Assembly (NCBI GenBank): GCA_019637615.1
Contig: JAHBVJ010000033.1
Coordinates: 1 to 64,000 of the forward strand
Direction: 5' to 3'
Source of the DNA: Anaerolineae bacterium
GTDB taxonomy: Bacteria > Chloroflexota > Anaerolineae > Aggregatilineales > UBA2796
Length of the DNA stretch: 64,000 nt
This document shows positions 42,603 through 51,427 of the stretch, piece by piece. Within the stretch, counting starts at the first letter, position 1. The number at the start of each line of letters is the position of its first letter. The notes beneath the pieces are model-generated. The model was not told the DNA's origin and made no database searches. It saw nothing but the letters and a program-made list of their open reading frames with translations. The position numbers and the translations under genes were made by a program.

Positions 42603-43730
42603 TTACGGGAGTTGGAATTCCTTCTTCAGTTCCTCCAGTCGGCTGGTCGCGCCGATTTTCTCCCAACTCGTAAGTGCTTGTTCAATGTAAGCAGTTCGCT
42701 TATCCGCATCCGGAGAAAGCATCGCCAATCCCGTTGCCGCGAGGGCTTGCGTTTCCACATCGCCCGCACTAGTCGCGATCTCCAGCGCTTTGGCATAGGC
42801 GACGCTGGCGTAGAGATCGATCCCCGTTTCAAGGCACAGATCGCCAAGCCGCAAATATAGCACGGCAGATTTCGGAGCAGGTAGCTTGGACGTATCGGCA
42901 GGCATGAGCAGATCGCCCGTTAGCCCCATCAACAAGCGCACTGCCTCGGCTTTCATGCCGACCTGTTGATAGTAGAAGGCCAGCACCATGTCGCGCGTCT
43001 CAGCTTCGCGCAGGCGGTTGGTCAGACGATCCGCATTTTCCCGAATGATCTCTGCTTCGGCGTTGCCTAATACGCGGAACGACATACCGGGTGCATCTTC
43101 TTCCGTCGAGGAATGCCCGACTTTGTGGCGGATCAGTTCGCTCACCACGACGGTATAGGTCTGACCGCGTTTCAGCGGCGGCGCATCGTCGGGATATTCC
43201 AACTGGTTTTGTGCTGGATCATCGATGTCGGTAGACCAATTCAGGCCATCGCCACGTACAGTGATGCGGTATCCTTCGGCGTCAATAGTCGTGTTCCACC
43301 AGATCAGCGGATGAGTCGTCAGAACATCGGTCGCACGCGGGGTGATGAGGAAGGGGATCGTAACGTCTTCGCTCTGACCGCGCTGCCAACCCGCCAGCGA
43401 TAACCCCGACTGCACCAGCACACCACGTTCACGCGGGCAAGGCAAAGGGCCGGGACGGGTAATAGTGCGTTCGGTCAGGTCGGCGCATAGTACGCGCACT
43501 GTGCCGCCTTTCGGGTCGATCAAATCGCCAAACTGAACCGCCGCGCCCGTGCTTAGTTGGGAAAACCCTTTCCAGCCGTTACGCCGTAACCGCGCGGTTT
43601 CACTCGATTGGGTGACGACGGACACCGCCGGTGCATCCGTCTGAGCGCTCACGGGCACTGGATACGCCCCATACCCCAGAATGTTCAATATGCACAGCGC
43701 TGTCACGAGTAAGCGTTTCGGGTACATCAT
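42603..43730 (-). CDS. Secreted protein with helical repeat C-terminus
   Basis: 375 residues. Signal peptide MMYPKRLLVTALCILNILGYG with likely cleavage near VSAQT. Residues 30-110 resemble a FecR-like or SH3-type beta domain (TGAAVQFGDLIDPKGGTVRVLC) with a CADL..CPRE cysteine pair; a beta region about 110-210 follows (WWNTTIDAEGYRITVRG); the last 150 residues are helical, TPR-like. FecR-type domains often sense or hold ligands at the envelope. ATG 43730 is used because GAGG lies nine bases ahead; GTG 43745 would overlap the kinase gene. Last gene of the minus-strand operon with the Ser/Thr kinase. No firm function. Confidence 0.72.
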   Translation of the reverse strand: MMYPKRLLVTALCILNILGYGAYPVPVSAQTDAPAVSVVTQSSETARLRRNGWKGFSQLSTGAAVQFGDLIDPKGGTVRVLCADLTERTITRPGPLPCPRERGVLVQSGLSLAGWQRGQSEDVTIPFLITPRATDVLTTHPLIWWNTTIDAEGYRITVRGDGLNWSTDIDDPAQNQLEYPDDAPPLKRGQTYTVVVSELIRHKVGHSSTEEDAPGMSFRVLGNAEAEIIRENADRLTNRLREAETRDMVLAFYYQQVGMKAEAVRLLMGLTGDLLMPADTSKLPAPKSAVLYLRLGDLCLETGIDLYASVAYAKALEIATSAGDVETQALAATGLAMLSPDADKRTAYIEQALTSWEKIGATSRLEELKKEFQLP

Positions 43731-43731
43731 C

Positions 43732-45540
43732 TCAACTAGCCTCACTGGTTGCTTTCACGGCTTCTTCGTACCATTCACGTTGTTTGGCATTATTGGCGTC
43801 GTAGGTTGCCATCATGTCGTACCATGCGCTGGTAGCGTCGTCCTGCTTACCAAGCACAGCATAAGCTCTCGCCAGATAATAATAGGCGGGCGCGGGATAG
43901 GGAACGGCGTCTTTTTGCACCAGCGCTTGTTGCAGATCGTTCACGGCAAGATCGAAATCACTGCCTTGCCCCCGTTGGAAATAGGCACGCCCGCGCGTGG
44001 CGTACAAGAGAAAGGTGATCTGGTTGTGGGCATCGGCATCAATCTCCACGCTGCCGAGTTCTAATATGCGGACGCCAATATCGATGATCTGAAAGGCTTG
44101 CTCGTTAGCGCCTTTGTCGAGTAGAAGCTCCGCCAGACGATAACGGGCGAGGAGCAGTTGATCCTCGTAGCGGATGGCAGCTTCATACTCGGCTTGTGCG
44201 TCGTCAATGCGTCCGGTTTCTTCGTAGGCCACGCCCAGATTGTAGTGGGCGGCGGCGTTAGCGGGTTCAATCTGAATAGCGGTTTGGAAGTCGCGAATCG
44301 CGGTATCGTAATCGAGTTTGGTGAGTGCTGCCAAGCCGGCCTCATTCAGCGCCGCCGGATCACCTTGTGGTGGGCGTGGGATAAGGACGTAGACACCGAC
44401 TGCTACAGCGATCAACACGATCAGTACCGCGCTGATGGCGAACCAGCGTGATCGTTGGGCAAGCTTCGGCGGTGTGGACGGCAAAGCGGCGGGCGGCGGC
44501 GGAACATCAGGCACGACGGACTTAGCCCATGCGCGTGGTTCAACCACTGTTTTGCCGTCCATGTCGGCTGGGCTTGCGACACCGAGGGCACGGGGATCGC
44601 TGCCTAGAGGCTCCATCACAGTGGGGGCGTCGCTATGCGCGGATGCGCTGTTCATAACGGGCTTGAGAGTTACCCCACGCACCGCCTCGGCAAAGGCTGC
44701 CGATAGATCGTGCGCACTCGCGAAGCGTTGTTTCGGATCTTTGACCAGCGCCCGCAGCATGACCTCGACACACGCCACAGGCAGATCGGGTCGCCACTGC
44801 TGCGGCGGTGGCGGGGATTGCGTGGCGTGCTGGTTCATGACCATCAGCGGCGTATATCCCGTGAACGGCAGCCGCCCGCACACCATCTCGTACAACATCA
44901 CGCCGAGTGCATAAATGTCACTGGCGACCGTGCCGCGCTCACCGCCGAACTGCTCAGGAGCCATGTACGCAGGCGTACCGATCACCATGCCTTCCGCCGT
45001 CAGGGTTTGCCCACCCTCAACAAGATAGGCGATCCCGAAATCCGCCAGAAAGCAATTTTTCTGATTATCCATCAGAACATTTTCCGGCTTCAGATCGCGG
45101 TGTACGACCTGACGTTGGTGGGCATAGTCCAGCGCATCAGCGATCTGTCCGAGCAGCCGCGCAATTTCCGCCAACGCCAAGGGCTGCGTTTTTTGCACAT
45201 AGTCAGCAAGACTTTGATCCAGCAGCCGCGTGACCAGATACGAGTAGCCGTTGGCTTGCCCGAAGTCGATCACGGGCAAGATATGGACATGTTCCAGCGT
45301 TGCCGTCATCTTGGCCTCGCGCTCAAAACGGCTGTGGAAGGTCGGATCGCGGCTGATCAACTCCTGACGGATGACTTTCAGCGCCACATCGCGTTCGACG
45401 GAGGCTTGATGGGCAAGATAGACAGTCGCCATCCCGCCCTGCCCGAAGCGGCTAATGATCCGATACCCGTTCAGCGTCGTCCCGATCAGCGGATCGCTGG
45501 CGGGTATTGGTGTAGCAGCCGATGGATTGGTTTGCTCCAT
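43732..45540 (-). CDS. Ser/Thr protein kinase with membrane helix and TPRs
   Basis: 602 residues. Kinase domain 25-290: glycine loop GQGGMATV at 33-40, Lys55, HRDLKPEN at 147-154, DFG at 167-169 and MAPEQFGG. A proline-rich linker leads to one membrane helix (about 366-388) and then to an extracytoplasmic TPR region with LGVAYEETGRIDDAQAEYEAA. This is the bacterial PknB/HexA-like plan with TPRs replacing PASTA. It begins five bases after the CHAT gene stop and precedes the secreted protein, so a shared function is likely, for example relaying an outside or cell-death signal. A promoter ahead of the set was not identified. Confidence 0.9.
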   Translation of the reverse strand: MEQTNPSAATPIPASDPLIGTTLNGYRIISRFGQGGMATVYLAHQASVERDVALKVIRQELISRDPTFHSRFEREAKMTATLEHVHILPVIDFGQANGYSYLVTRLLDQSLADYVQKTQPLALAEIARLLGQIADALDYAHQRQVVHRDLKPENVLMDNQKNCFLADFGIAYLVEGGQTLTAEGMVIGTPAYMAPEQFGGERGTVASDIYALGVMLYEMVCGRLPFTGYTPLMVMNQHATQSPPPPQQWRPDLPVACVEVMLRALVKDPKQRFASAHDLSAAFAEAVRGVTLKPVMNSASAHSDAPTVMEPLGSDPRALGVASPADMDGKTVVEPRAWAKSVVPDVPPPPAALPSTPPKLAQRSRWFAISAVLIVLIAVAVGVYVLIPRPPQGDPAALNEAGLAALTKLDYDTAIRDFQTAIQIEPANAAAHYNLGVAYEETGRIDDAQAEYEAAIRYEDQLLLARYRLAELLLDKGANEQAFQIIDIGVRILELGSVEIDADAHNQITFLLYATRGRAYFQRGQGSDFDLAVNDLQQALVQKDAVPYPAPAYYYLARAYAVLGKQDDATSAWYDMMATYDANNAKQREWYEEAVKATSEAS

Positions 45541-45545
45541 AATTC

Positions 45546-48500
45546 CTATCCTCGACCTGTCAACACGAAGGCCGCCCAGAAGTAAGGGCTGGCGTAGGGC
45601 GTCTGACCACCTTCGGTGTACTCGCGTACGAATTTCTGCGCCGCTTGCAAGGCTTCAGCATCGGCTTTACCTTCAGCACGTAGCTTGAAAAAGGTCTCCA
45701 TGAGCAGCGCGGTGGCTTCGTCATCGACACTCCACAGGGAAGCGACGACGGACGGCGCACCCGCATACAGGAAGGCGCGGTTGAGGGCGGTGAACTCGTC
45801 GCCTGCTGTCAATGTGCCGACGGCTGTTTCGCACGCGCTCAGGACAACCAGTGAAGTCGATTTAGTGAGGTCGAGGCCGTAGATTTCATAGGCGTACAAG
45901 CGCCCGCTGCGTCCATCGGATGGGGCGAGATGCAGCGTTGAGAACAGTGGATTGAGCGCGTTGTACGTGCCGTGCGCGGCGATGTACAGCACTCCCGCAC
46001 CGCTGGCCTGATTCAGCAAGGCGGCTTTGCTGGCAGCGTCCCCAATCAGCGGTGTGGTATTACTGAGCGCGGCAACTTGCTGGGCTTCGGTTTCAGCGAA
46101 AGGCAGCGGCGACATGTCTTCGGCGGTGGGATTGCCGAAGATGGCTGGCGTGCCAGCAGTGGTGGGCTTGTTGTTCAGCAGGAGGAGCGAGGCTGCACTC
46201 GGCAGATAGGTAATCACGGCGCGCTCACCAAGTACGCTGTCGCCTACAGGCAGCGCAGCAAACGGCAGCGCGTGCAAAACGTTGTGCGGGACGATCATCA
46301 CATGCTTGGTCGTCAGCGAGTCAAGGATTGGCGTGACCAGCCATTCGCTCAGTTGCGGTAAGCCCGCCGCGTTGATTTCGTCGGCACGGAAGGCGCTAAC
46401 CTGCTCGGCGAGCTGCGCCTGCCCAACGGGAACAGCCACCATCTTGAGATCGGTAGCCGAGACGACGAAAATGTACGTTTGCGCGTCAGTTGTGTAATAG
46501 CTGACGAGGCTGGTATCGGCTGGCAGCGCGGCTTGTAGGTCGGCTAGGCGCGGCGTCTGCGCACCAGCGAAGGTGGCGAGCGTCGGGCTGGTAGCTTGCA
46601 TCCGCGTGAACAGGTCGGCGTAGTCGCTTTCCAGTTTCTCCAACTCAGCTTTGACCGCCTTGATGCGCGTCTTGTCGGGTGGAATCTCGCGGCGGGCTTC
46701 GGTCAGTAAATGCTGCTGCGCATCGATCCGGTCGCGCAGATCGGCCTCCTGTTTCACCAACTCGGACGAAGCACCCGCCAGCAGGTTGACGGGGCCGAGC
46801 GCCAGTTGATCGAGGAATGCCCGTGCGCGCGATTGCTCCGTCACATTGAACGCTTCATCGAATCGTCCCTGTTCAAACAGGAGCGATACATAATCGGCGT
46901 AGATCCATGCGTAGTTAGCCGAGAATTGCGCCGTCAGCGCTTCAGATTTGAAACTGCTCTGTGTCTGCTCCACCGTCTTAATCGCGTTCTGGTAGGCGTC
47001 GAGGGCACTGTCGGCGTGCCCCAAAGTCTGATGCATCTGGCCTAACTGCCCGTACAACCGCGCCGTCGTTTCGCGGTCATCAATCGTCAGCGCTTCAGAC
47101 ATTGCGTGGTAGAAGGTCAGCAACGCGTTCACGGGGCTGCTGATGCTCTGGGCGCGAGTTAAGGCAAACAATGCCTTCAGCCGCAGTAGAGGATCATTCA
47201 ACTGTGTGGCGAGGTCAAGCGCTTTGGTGTAGTTGGTTTCTGCCGATTTTGCGTTTGGCTTGGCAGCAGCAAGATCGAGATCGCCTAACAACGTCAGCGC
47301 CTCGATTTGCCCCTGCGCATCCTTGGCTTTGTTCAGCGCAGTCACGGCTTTGGTGAGCGATTGACGGGCATCTTTGGCATTGGCTTGAGCGATCTGGACA
47401 TTGCCCAAGCCGAGCAGCGCACGCCCCACCACGCGGTCAAGTTTGACTTTGGTAGCAGTCGCAATAGTGTCTGTGTAGCTGGTAGCGGCTTTATCGAGCA
47501 GTTGGAGCTGCCGACTGATGTCACCGACGCGCAAGGTCGTCTCCGCGAGGAAGGCGAGATCATCGAGTTCGGTGGCACGCTGCACCGCATCTTGCAAGCT
47601 GGTGAGCGCTTCTTCCGTGCGCCCCAAGATGGAGTAGGGGATGCTCAAGCGCAAGATCGTGTCGATGATGCCGATCTTGGCGGCCTTGATCGCTGCCTCG
47701 TCCGTGCTGCTCGTTGCCAACTTTTCGTAATAGGCGCGGCGGCGGTTGAGCGGTTCTATCGACTCCTCGTACAGCCGCAAGCCCTGATAAGCATCTGCTA
47801 TCCCCAACATGGCGTCAGGGTACAACGCATTATCCACCTGCTCGTTAAAATTCTCGAATTCGGGGATGGCTTCCCGATAGCGGGCAAGCTGATTCAACGC
47901 AAGGCCAGCGAAGTAGTAGTTTTCCCAAATGGCTTGGGATTTTACATAAGCGTCACGATCATCAAAAGCAAACGTTGCCGCACGAGGAACGCCCGTAGGC
48001 GCTACCCCACCGGGTCCGAATAAGAGTAATTTTACTTCATCATCGCCTATGTACATGCCGTTGTTAGAAAAGAACTCCTGTAAACGAACGGCGTCTTGTA
48101 AAGTTTGATAGCGCGCCATATGCAAGAGCAAATATGCTTCATCGGGGGCTGTACTGGCGACTAAAGTTGCCATTGCATAGAAATTTACATCGAAGAACTC
48201 AAGGTAAGGAGCACGCACCCCATTACTAGGACTGGGTTCGCGATAAAATGTCAGTATCCAACGTGGAGAGACCAATGCCAAAGCGCGGCGTGCAAGCACG
48301 GGATCATGATCAAGGTAACTTTTCCAAGCTGCTAGATAGCCGACTGCATTAGGAATAATAGGATTTCCGTAGCCACTCGGAATATCTAACGCAGGCAGGA
48401 CTTCAGCCATCAACGCAGTTGCGTCCATGCCTAAAGGGTCTTCTTTGTTGTAAATCACGCGGATAGCTATTTCGAGAACGGTGTACGCCAACGGTTCATA

Positions 48501-49277
48501 GGGGTGAAAATTGCCATTGAAATATAAGGGTATGTGGACATACTCGCGGGCGATTGGCAATACCACCTCTTTATACCAACCCATCCGTGTCAGACCACGA
48601 TATTCATGTGGCGCATCGCCTGTATAATCAGCGATAAATCTCACTAAATGCCATTGTATCCAAACCATGGCATTCCAATAATTATTCATACGTGCTTGTC
48701 GGGCTAGATCAGCAGCCTTGACCGCCATTGTGTAGGAACGATAGGTGTCATCCTGCAACTGTTCGATTGACGCCGCATTTCCAAACGAAACCGAACGATT
48801 CCACAAATAGTCGAGAACGACCACGCGTCCCCAATATGCCCACACCGCATCTCTAGGTTGTTGTGGCATGGCTTCGAGCAATTCGATGGCAACATCATAC
48901 CGTTGAGCAATGGCGAGTTTTTCTTCGTCGGTACCATTTAATGTCCAACCGGGCAAAAACTGTTCGCCATATGGTTCTAAGTTCAGAAAACCCGATCTTG
49001 CTGCTCCTAAAGCGCCACGATACTCAGCTGACGTCAGCTTGGTCTGATCTGCGTCAGAAAATGCGCCGTTATCATGTTGCTTAACCGCCAAATCATGGGC
49101 AGCATCGTAAGCATTAATCGCGTCGCTATATTGCATCCCACTAAATAACTGATCAGCTTGCGCCAGCATCTGGTCAAGCTGTTGTAGGATGGCCTTGGGG
49201 GTGTCTTGAGCAACGCTCAGAGCCGATGGCAACACAAGCATAATCGCCAATAGGACAAGTGAAAACCGCTTGAACAT
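45546..49277 (-). CDS. Large secreted TPR-CHAT domain protein
   Basis: 1243 residues. A signal peptide (KRFSLVLLAIMLVLPSALSVAQ) starts it. The first 450 residues are helical and not assigned, about 450-850 are TPRs (FAGLALNQLARYREAIPEFENF and later), and the C-terminal 300 form a CHAT domain with the caspase-like dyad His1102 in IAAHGTYN and Cys1149 in LSACETA, 47 residues apart. CHAT proteases in bacteria cut partner proteins, some activating defence or death effectors. Here it would be outside the membrane, next to a kinase whose TPR end is also outside. GTG 49280 precedes ATG 49277; the latter has the better spacing to AGAGGA. Confidence 0.92.
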   Translation of the reverse strand: MFKRFSLVLLAIMLVLPSALSVAQDTPKAILQQLDQMLAQADQLFSGMQYSDAINAYDAAHDLAVKQHDNGAFSDADQTKLTSAEYRGALGAARSGFLNLEPYGEQFLPGWTLNGTDEEKLAIAQRYDVAIELLEAMPQQPRDAVWAYWGRVVVLDYLWNRSVSFGNAASIEQLQDDTYRSYTMAVKAADLARQARMNNYWNAMVWIQWHLVRFIADYTGDAPHEYRGLTRMGWYKEVVLPIAREYVHIPLYFNGNFHPYEPLAYTVLEIAIRVIYNKEDPLGMDATALMAEVLPALDIPSGYGNPIIPNAVGYLAAWKSYLDHDPVLARRALALVSPRWILTFYREPSPSNGVRAPYLEFFDVNFYAMATLVASTAPDEAYLLLHMARYQTLQDAVRLQEFFSNNGMYIGDDEVKLLLFGPGGVAPTGVPRAATFAFDDRDAYVKSQAIWENYYFAGLALNQLARYREAIPEFENFNEQVDNALYPDAMLGIADAYQGLRLYEESIEPLNRRRAYYEKLATSSTDEAAIKAAKIGIIDTILRLSIPYSILGRTEEALTSLQDAVQRATELDDLAFLAETTLRVGDISRQLQLLDKAATSYTDTIATATKVKLDRVVGRALLGLGNVQIAQANAKDARQSLTKAVTALNKAKDAQGQIEALTLLGDLDLAAAKPNAKSAETNYTKALDLATQLNDPLLRLKALFALTRAQSISSPVNALLTFYHAMSEALTIDDRETTARLYGQLGQMHQTLGHADSALDAYQNAIKTVEQTQSSFKSEALTAQFSANYAWIYADYVSLLFEQGRFDEAFNVTEQSRARAFLDQLALGPVNLLAGASSELVKQEADLRDRIDAQQHLLTEARREIPPDKTRIKAVKAELEKLESDYADLFTRMQATSPTLATFAGAQTPRLADLQAALPADTSLVSYYTTDAQTYIFVVSATDLKMVAVPVGQAQLAEQVSAFRADEINAAGLPQLSEWLVTPILDSLTTKHVMIVPHNVLHALPFAALPVGDSVLGERAVITYLPSAASLLLLNNKPTTAGTPAIFGNPTAEDMSPLPFAETEAQQVAALSNTTPLIGDAASKAALLNQASGAGVLYIAAHGTYNALNPLFSTLHLAPSDGRSGRLYAYEIYGLDLTKSTSLVVLSACETAVGTLTAGDEFTALNRAFLYAGAPSVVASLWSVDDEATALLMETFFKLRAEGKADAEALQAAQKFVREYTEGGQTPYASPYFWAAFVLTGRG

Positions 49278-49315
49278 CACATTTCCTCTGTAAATAACGA
49301 TAGTTTCTGCGTGGT

Positions 49316-50332
49316 TTATTGATTAGCGAGCGAATCTGGCTTCCAGATCGGGCAACCGCCGTCACGGAAGGCGACTAATTCCTTCTGCGCACCGCTGGCG
49401 ACATGGTAGAGGTACAGCAAACGCAACCCGTCCTTCTCCACGACATAAGCGAGATAGCGACCATCGGGCGACCACGCCGGACTATATTCCGCCGCTTCAT
49501 CCTTGGTAAGTTGCTGGACGTTGGAACCATCCGCGTTCATGATGTACAAATCGAGATTGCCTGACTTCGTACTCGCAAATGCGATCTGTGTGCCATCCGG
49601 CGACCAGCGCGGCCACACGACATCGCGCACGAAGAAGTGATCTTTGTTGTAGTTCACCGAAACGTCATCGGCAGGTAAGTCGAGCAGTTTGCTCAAGCCG
49701 CTGCCATCCACCTTCAGCGTGAAAATGCCCGCGCCACCTTGATCCTCACCAAAGATGACAAAGCGTGTACCATCGGGCGACCAATCGACGTTGATCGGGT
49801 GCGGCGCAGAAATAGGCGTGAGGTTTCTGCCGTCCACACCGACTACATAAAATTCAGCAGCCGACTGCCCCACGAACGCGATCTGCTTGCCATCCGGTGA
49901 GAACGAAGGCGATCCCCCCGGCATATTGTCGGTGGTGGCGCTCTTTTTAAGGATCGCCTTGGGGGTGATGCCCTTGCGACTCTCCGTGTTCGAATCCCTC
50001 AGTAAGTCACTTACCGGTGCGATCAGCAGATCGAAGGTTTTCTCGCCGCCTATCGCCGCTAACTGCTTGCTATCCGGCGAAATCGCAGGGCAAGCATAGA
50101 CAAACTTGTTGTTCTTGGTCAGCAGTGAACCCGGATAGCCTTGGGTGGTTGCTAAATACAACGATACGCCATCGCGATAAATGAGTTCTGCATACGGAGC
50201 AAACGGCGTCGGGTTTGGCGTAGGCGTAGTTCCTTGCGCATGGCTATAGATAGGGGTAGTGAACGTGCTAACAGCGACAAAGACAATCGAAAGTAGCATC
50301 GTCAATAAAGCGATGAAGCGTGTCTGAAGCAT
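49316..50332 (-). CDS. TolB-like beta-propeller protein
   Basis: 338 residues. Signal peptide (IALLTMLLSIVFVAVSTF, cleavage near SHAQ) and then repeated PD40 blades: ISPDSKQLAAIG, FSPDGKQIAFVG, WSPDGTRFVIFG, WSPDGTQIAFAS and WSPDGRYLAYVV. Such propellers bind peptides or proteins outside the cytoplasm. AGGAGG is placed six bases ahead of ATG 50332. The 38-bp gap to the CHAT gene suggests one operon of four genes with the kinase. No enzymatic motif. Confidence 0.85.
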   Translation of the reverse strand: MLQTRFIALLTMLLSIVFVAVSTFTTPIYSHAQGTTPTPNPTPFAPYAELIYRDGVSLYLATTQGYPGSLLTKNNKFVYACPAISPDSKQLAAIGGEKTFDLLIAPVSDLLRDSNTESRKGITPKAILKKSATTDNMPGGSPSFSPDGKQIAFVGQSAAEFYVVGVDGRNLTPISAPHPINVDWSPDGTRFVIFGEDQGGAGIFTLKVDGSGLSKLLDLPADDVSVNYNKDHFFVRDVVWPRWSPDGTQIAFASTKSGNLDLYIMNADGSNVQQLTKDEAAEYSPAWSPDGRYLAYVVEKDGLRLLYLYHVASGAQKELVAFRDGGCPIWKPDSLANQ

Positions 50333-50841
50333 GATGCCTCCTTAACTAGGTTGCATTGGTACAAATTGACTGAGGTCTAGGAGTGATGCTGCTAAAAAGT
50401 GTCGAACTGAAAACTATCAGCTACAAAGGGTGCCAATGCATACAAATACCATGTATATACGACTCATACTGCTTCGGATGTTGATAAGGATGTTTGATGG
50501 TACGGCTGAGGTCGTGTATAAAAAATGCTGCCATTTGACCTGTTGACTGACCAACGCAGAAAGTTTAGCGTAAATTACGCGTGAAGCCGTCTCACAAACG
50601 TATAACGCGTACAGTCAAGTCGGTTATACCCTAACCCTCAGGGCAGATCGCATCAAACCCGTTTCAATCCCTAATCCCATCCCTCGGACTGGTGACAATC
50701 CATCCCCTCCGCAGCTATCCTGAAACCATCGTAACGAACATACGAGGACTTGATTACCTTCGGGTAATCAGCGGGGCTTGATTGGCGCGGCGCTCAACGC
50801 TAAGGAAACGATCACGGTAAGAATCACGGGAGAGTGAAACC
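50333..50841. other. Intergenic, no gene seen
   Basis: About 500 bases upstream of both the propeller operon (minus) and the truncated transporter gene (plus). I see no convincing promoter pair, RNA gene or repeat. Confidence 0.4.
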
Positions 50842-51150
50842 ATGACCATCGACAGAAGGCAACTTGTGACGCTGTTTATCGTCAACATCGTTTTCTGGAC
50901 AGTGAATCAGGCATTAGGCACCATGCTGCCGGTGTATGCCTTGCGATTAGGGGCGGAACCGGCTGCTATCGGCAATTTTCTCGGTCTCGCAATACTGACA
51001 ATGCCCGTCGGCGGCGTGCTGACGGGCTGGCTTGCCGACAAGTTTCAGCGCCGCAAAACGTTCCTGATGCTGGCTACCTTGCTGAATATTCCGGTCATCT
51101 GGCTCATGAGTCAGGCAGCGAGGCTTGCTAAACCCGATTTCCAGCCATAG
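50842..51150 (+). pseudogene. Truncated MFS transporter gene
   Basis: The 102-residue frame matches only the first two to three helices of a major facilitator superfamily protein, including the helix 2-3 loop GWLADKFQRRKTF (the GxLaDrxGrkxxl motif). Homology appears to end near residue 92 (WLMSQA) and the rest of the transporter is not found in any frame before 51428. Family members have about 400 residues. The ribosome site (GGGAGAG) is intact, so a short product could be made, but it is most likely a remnant left by a deletion. Confidence 0.75.
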
Positions 51151-51427
51151 GAAGTCTCTTAATTTAAAACAAATCTATATCGTGCCGAGGGTAGTCACTA
51201 GACTGTTGGAGCGTTCTCCATCGTCTCAACGTAATTATACACGAAGCTGTGACATACCCCGATTCGCACTTTGCCACCGCGCATCTTCCCGCGCCGGAGA
51301 CGGAAAATTAGCCGCGCATTAGCCTTTTTCCACCCCGATCTGTGTCCCAAACGCGCACTCTGGAATTGGAGTAAGATCTCTGCTATAGTGAAAATCCAAA
51401 CATTGCGGGTGAGGACTCCAAGCCACC
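51151..51427. other. Intergenic after the MFS remnant
   Basis: No gene, RNA or strong repeat seen. It presumably contains the promoter of the AAA+ gene at 51428; a clear -35/-10 pair was not found. Confidence 0.35.
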
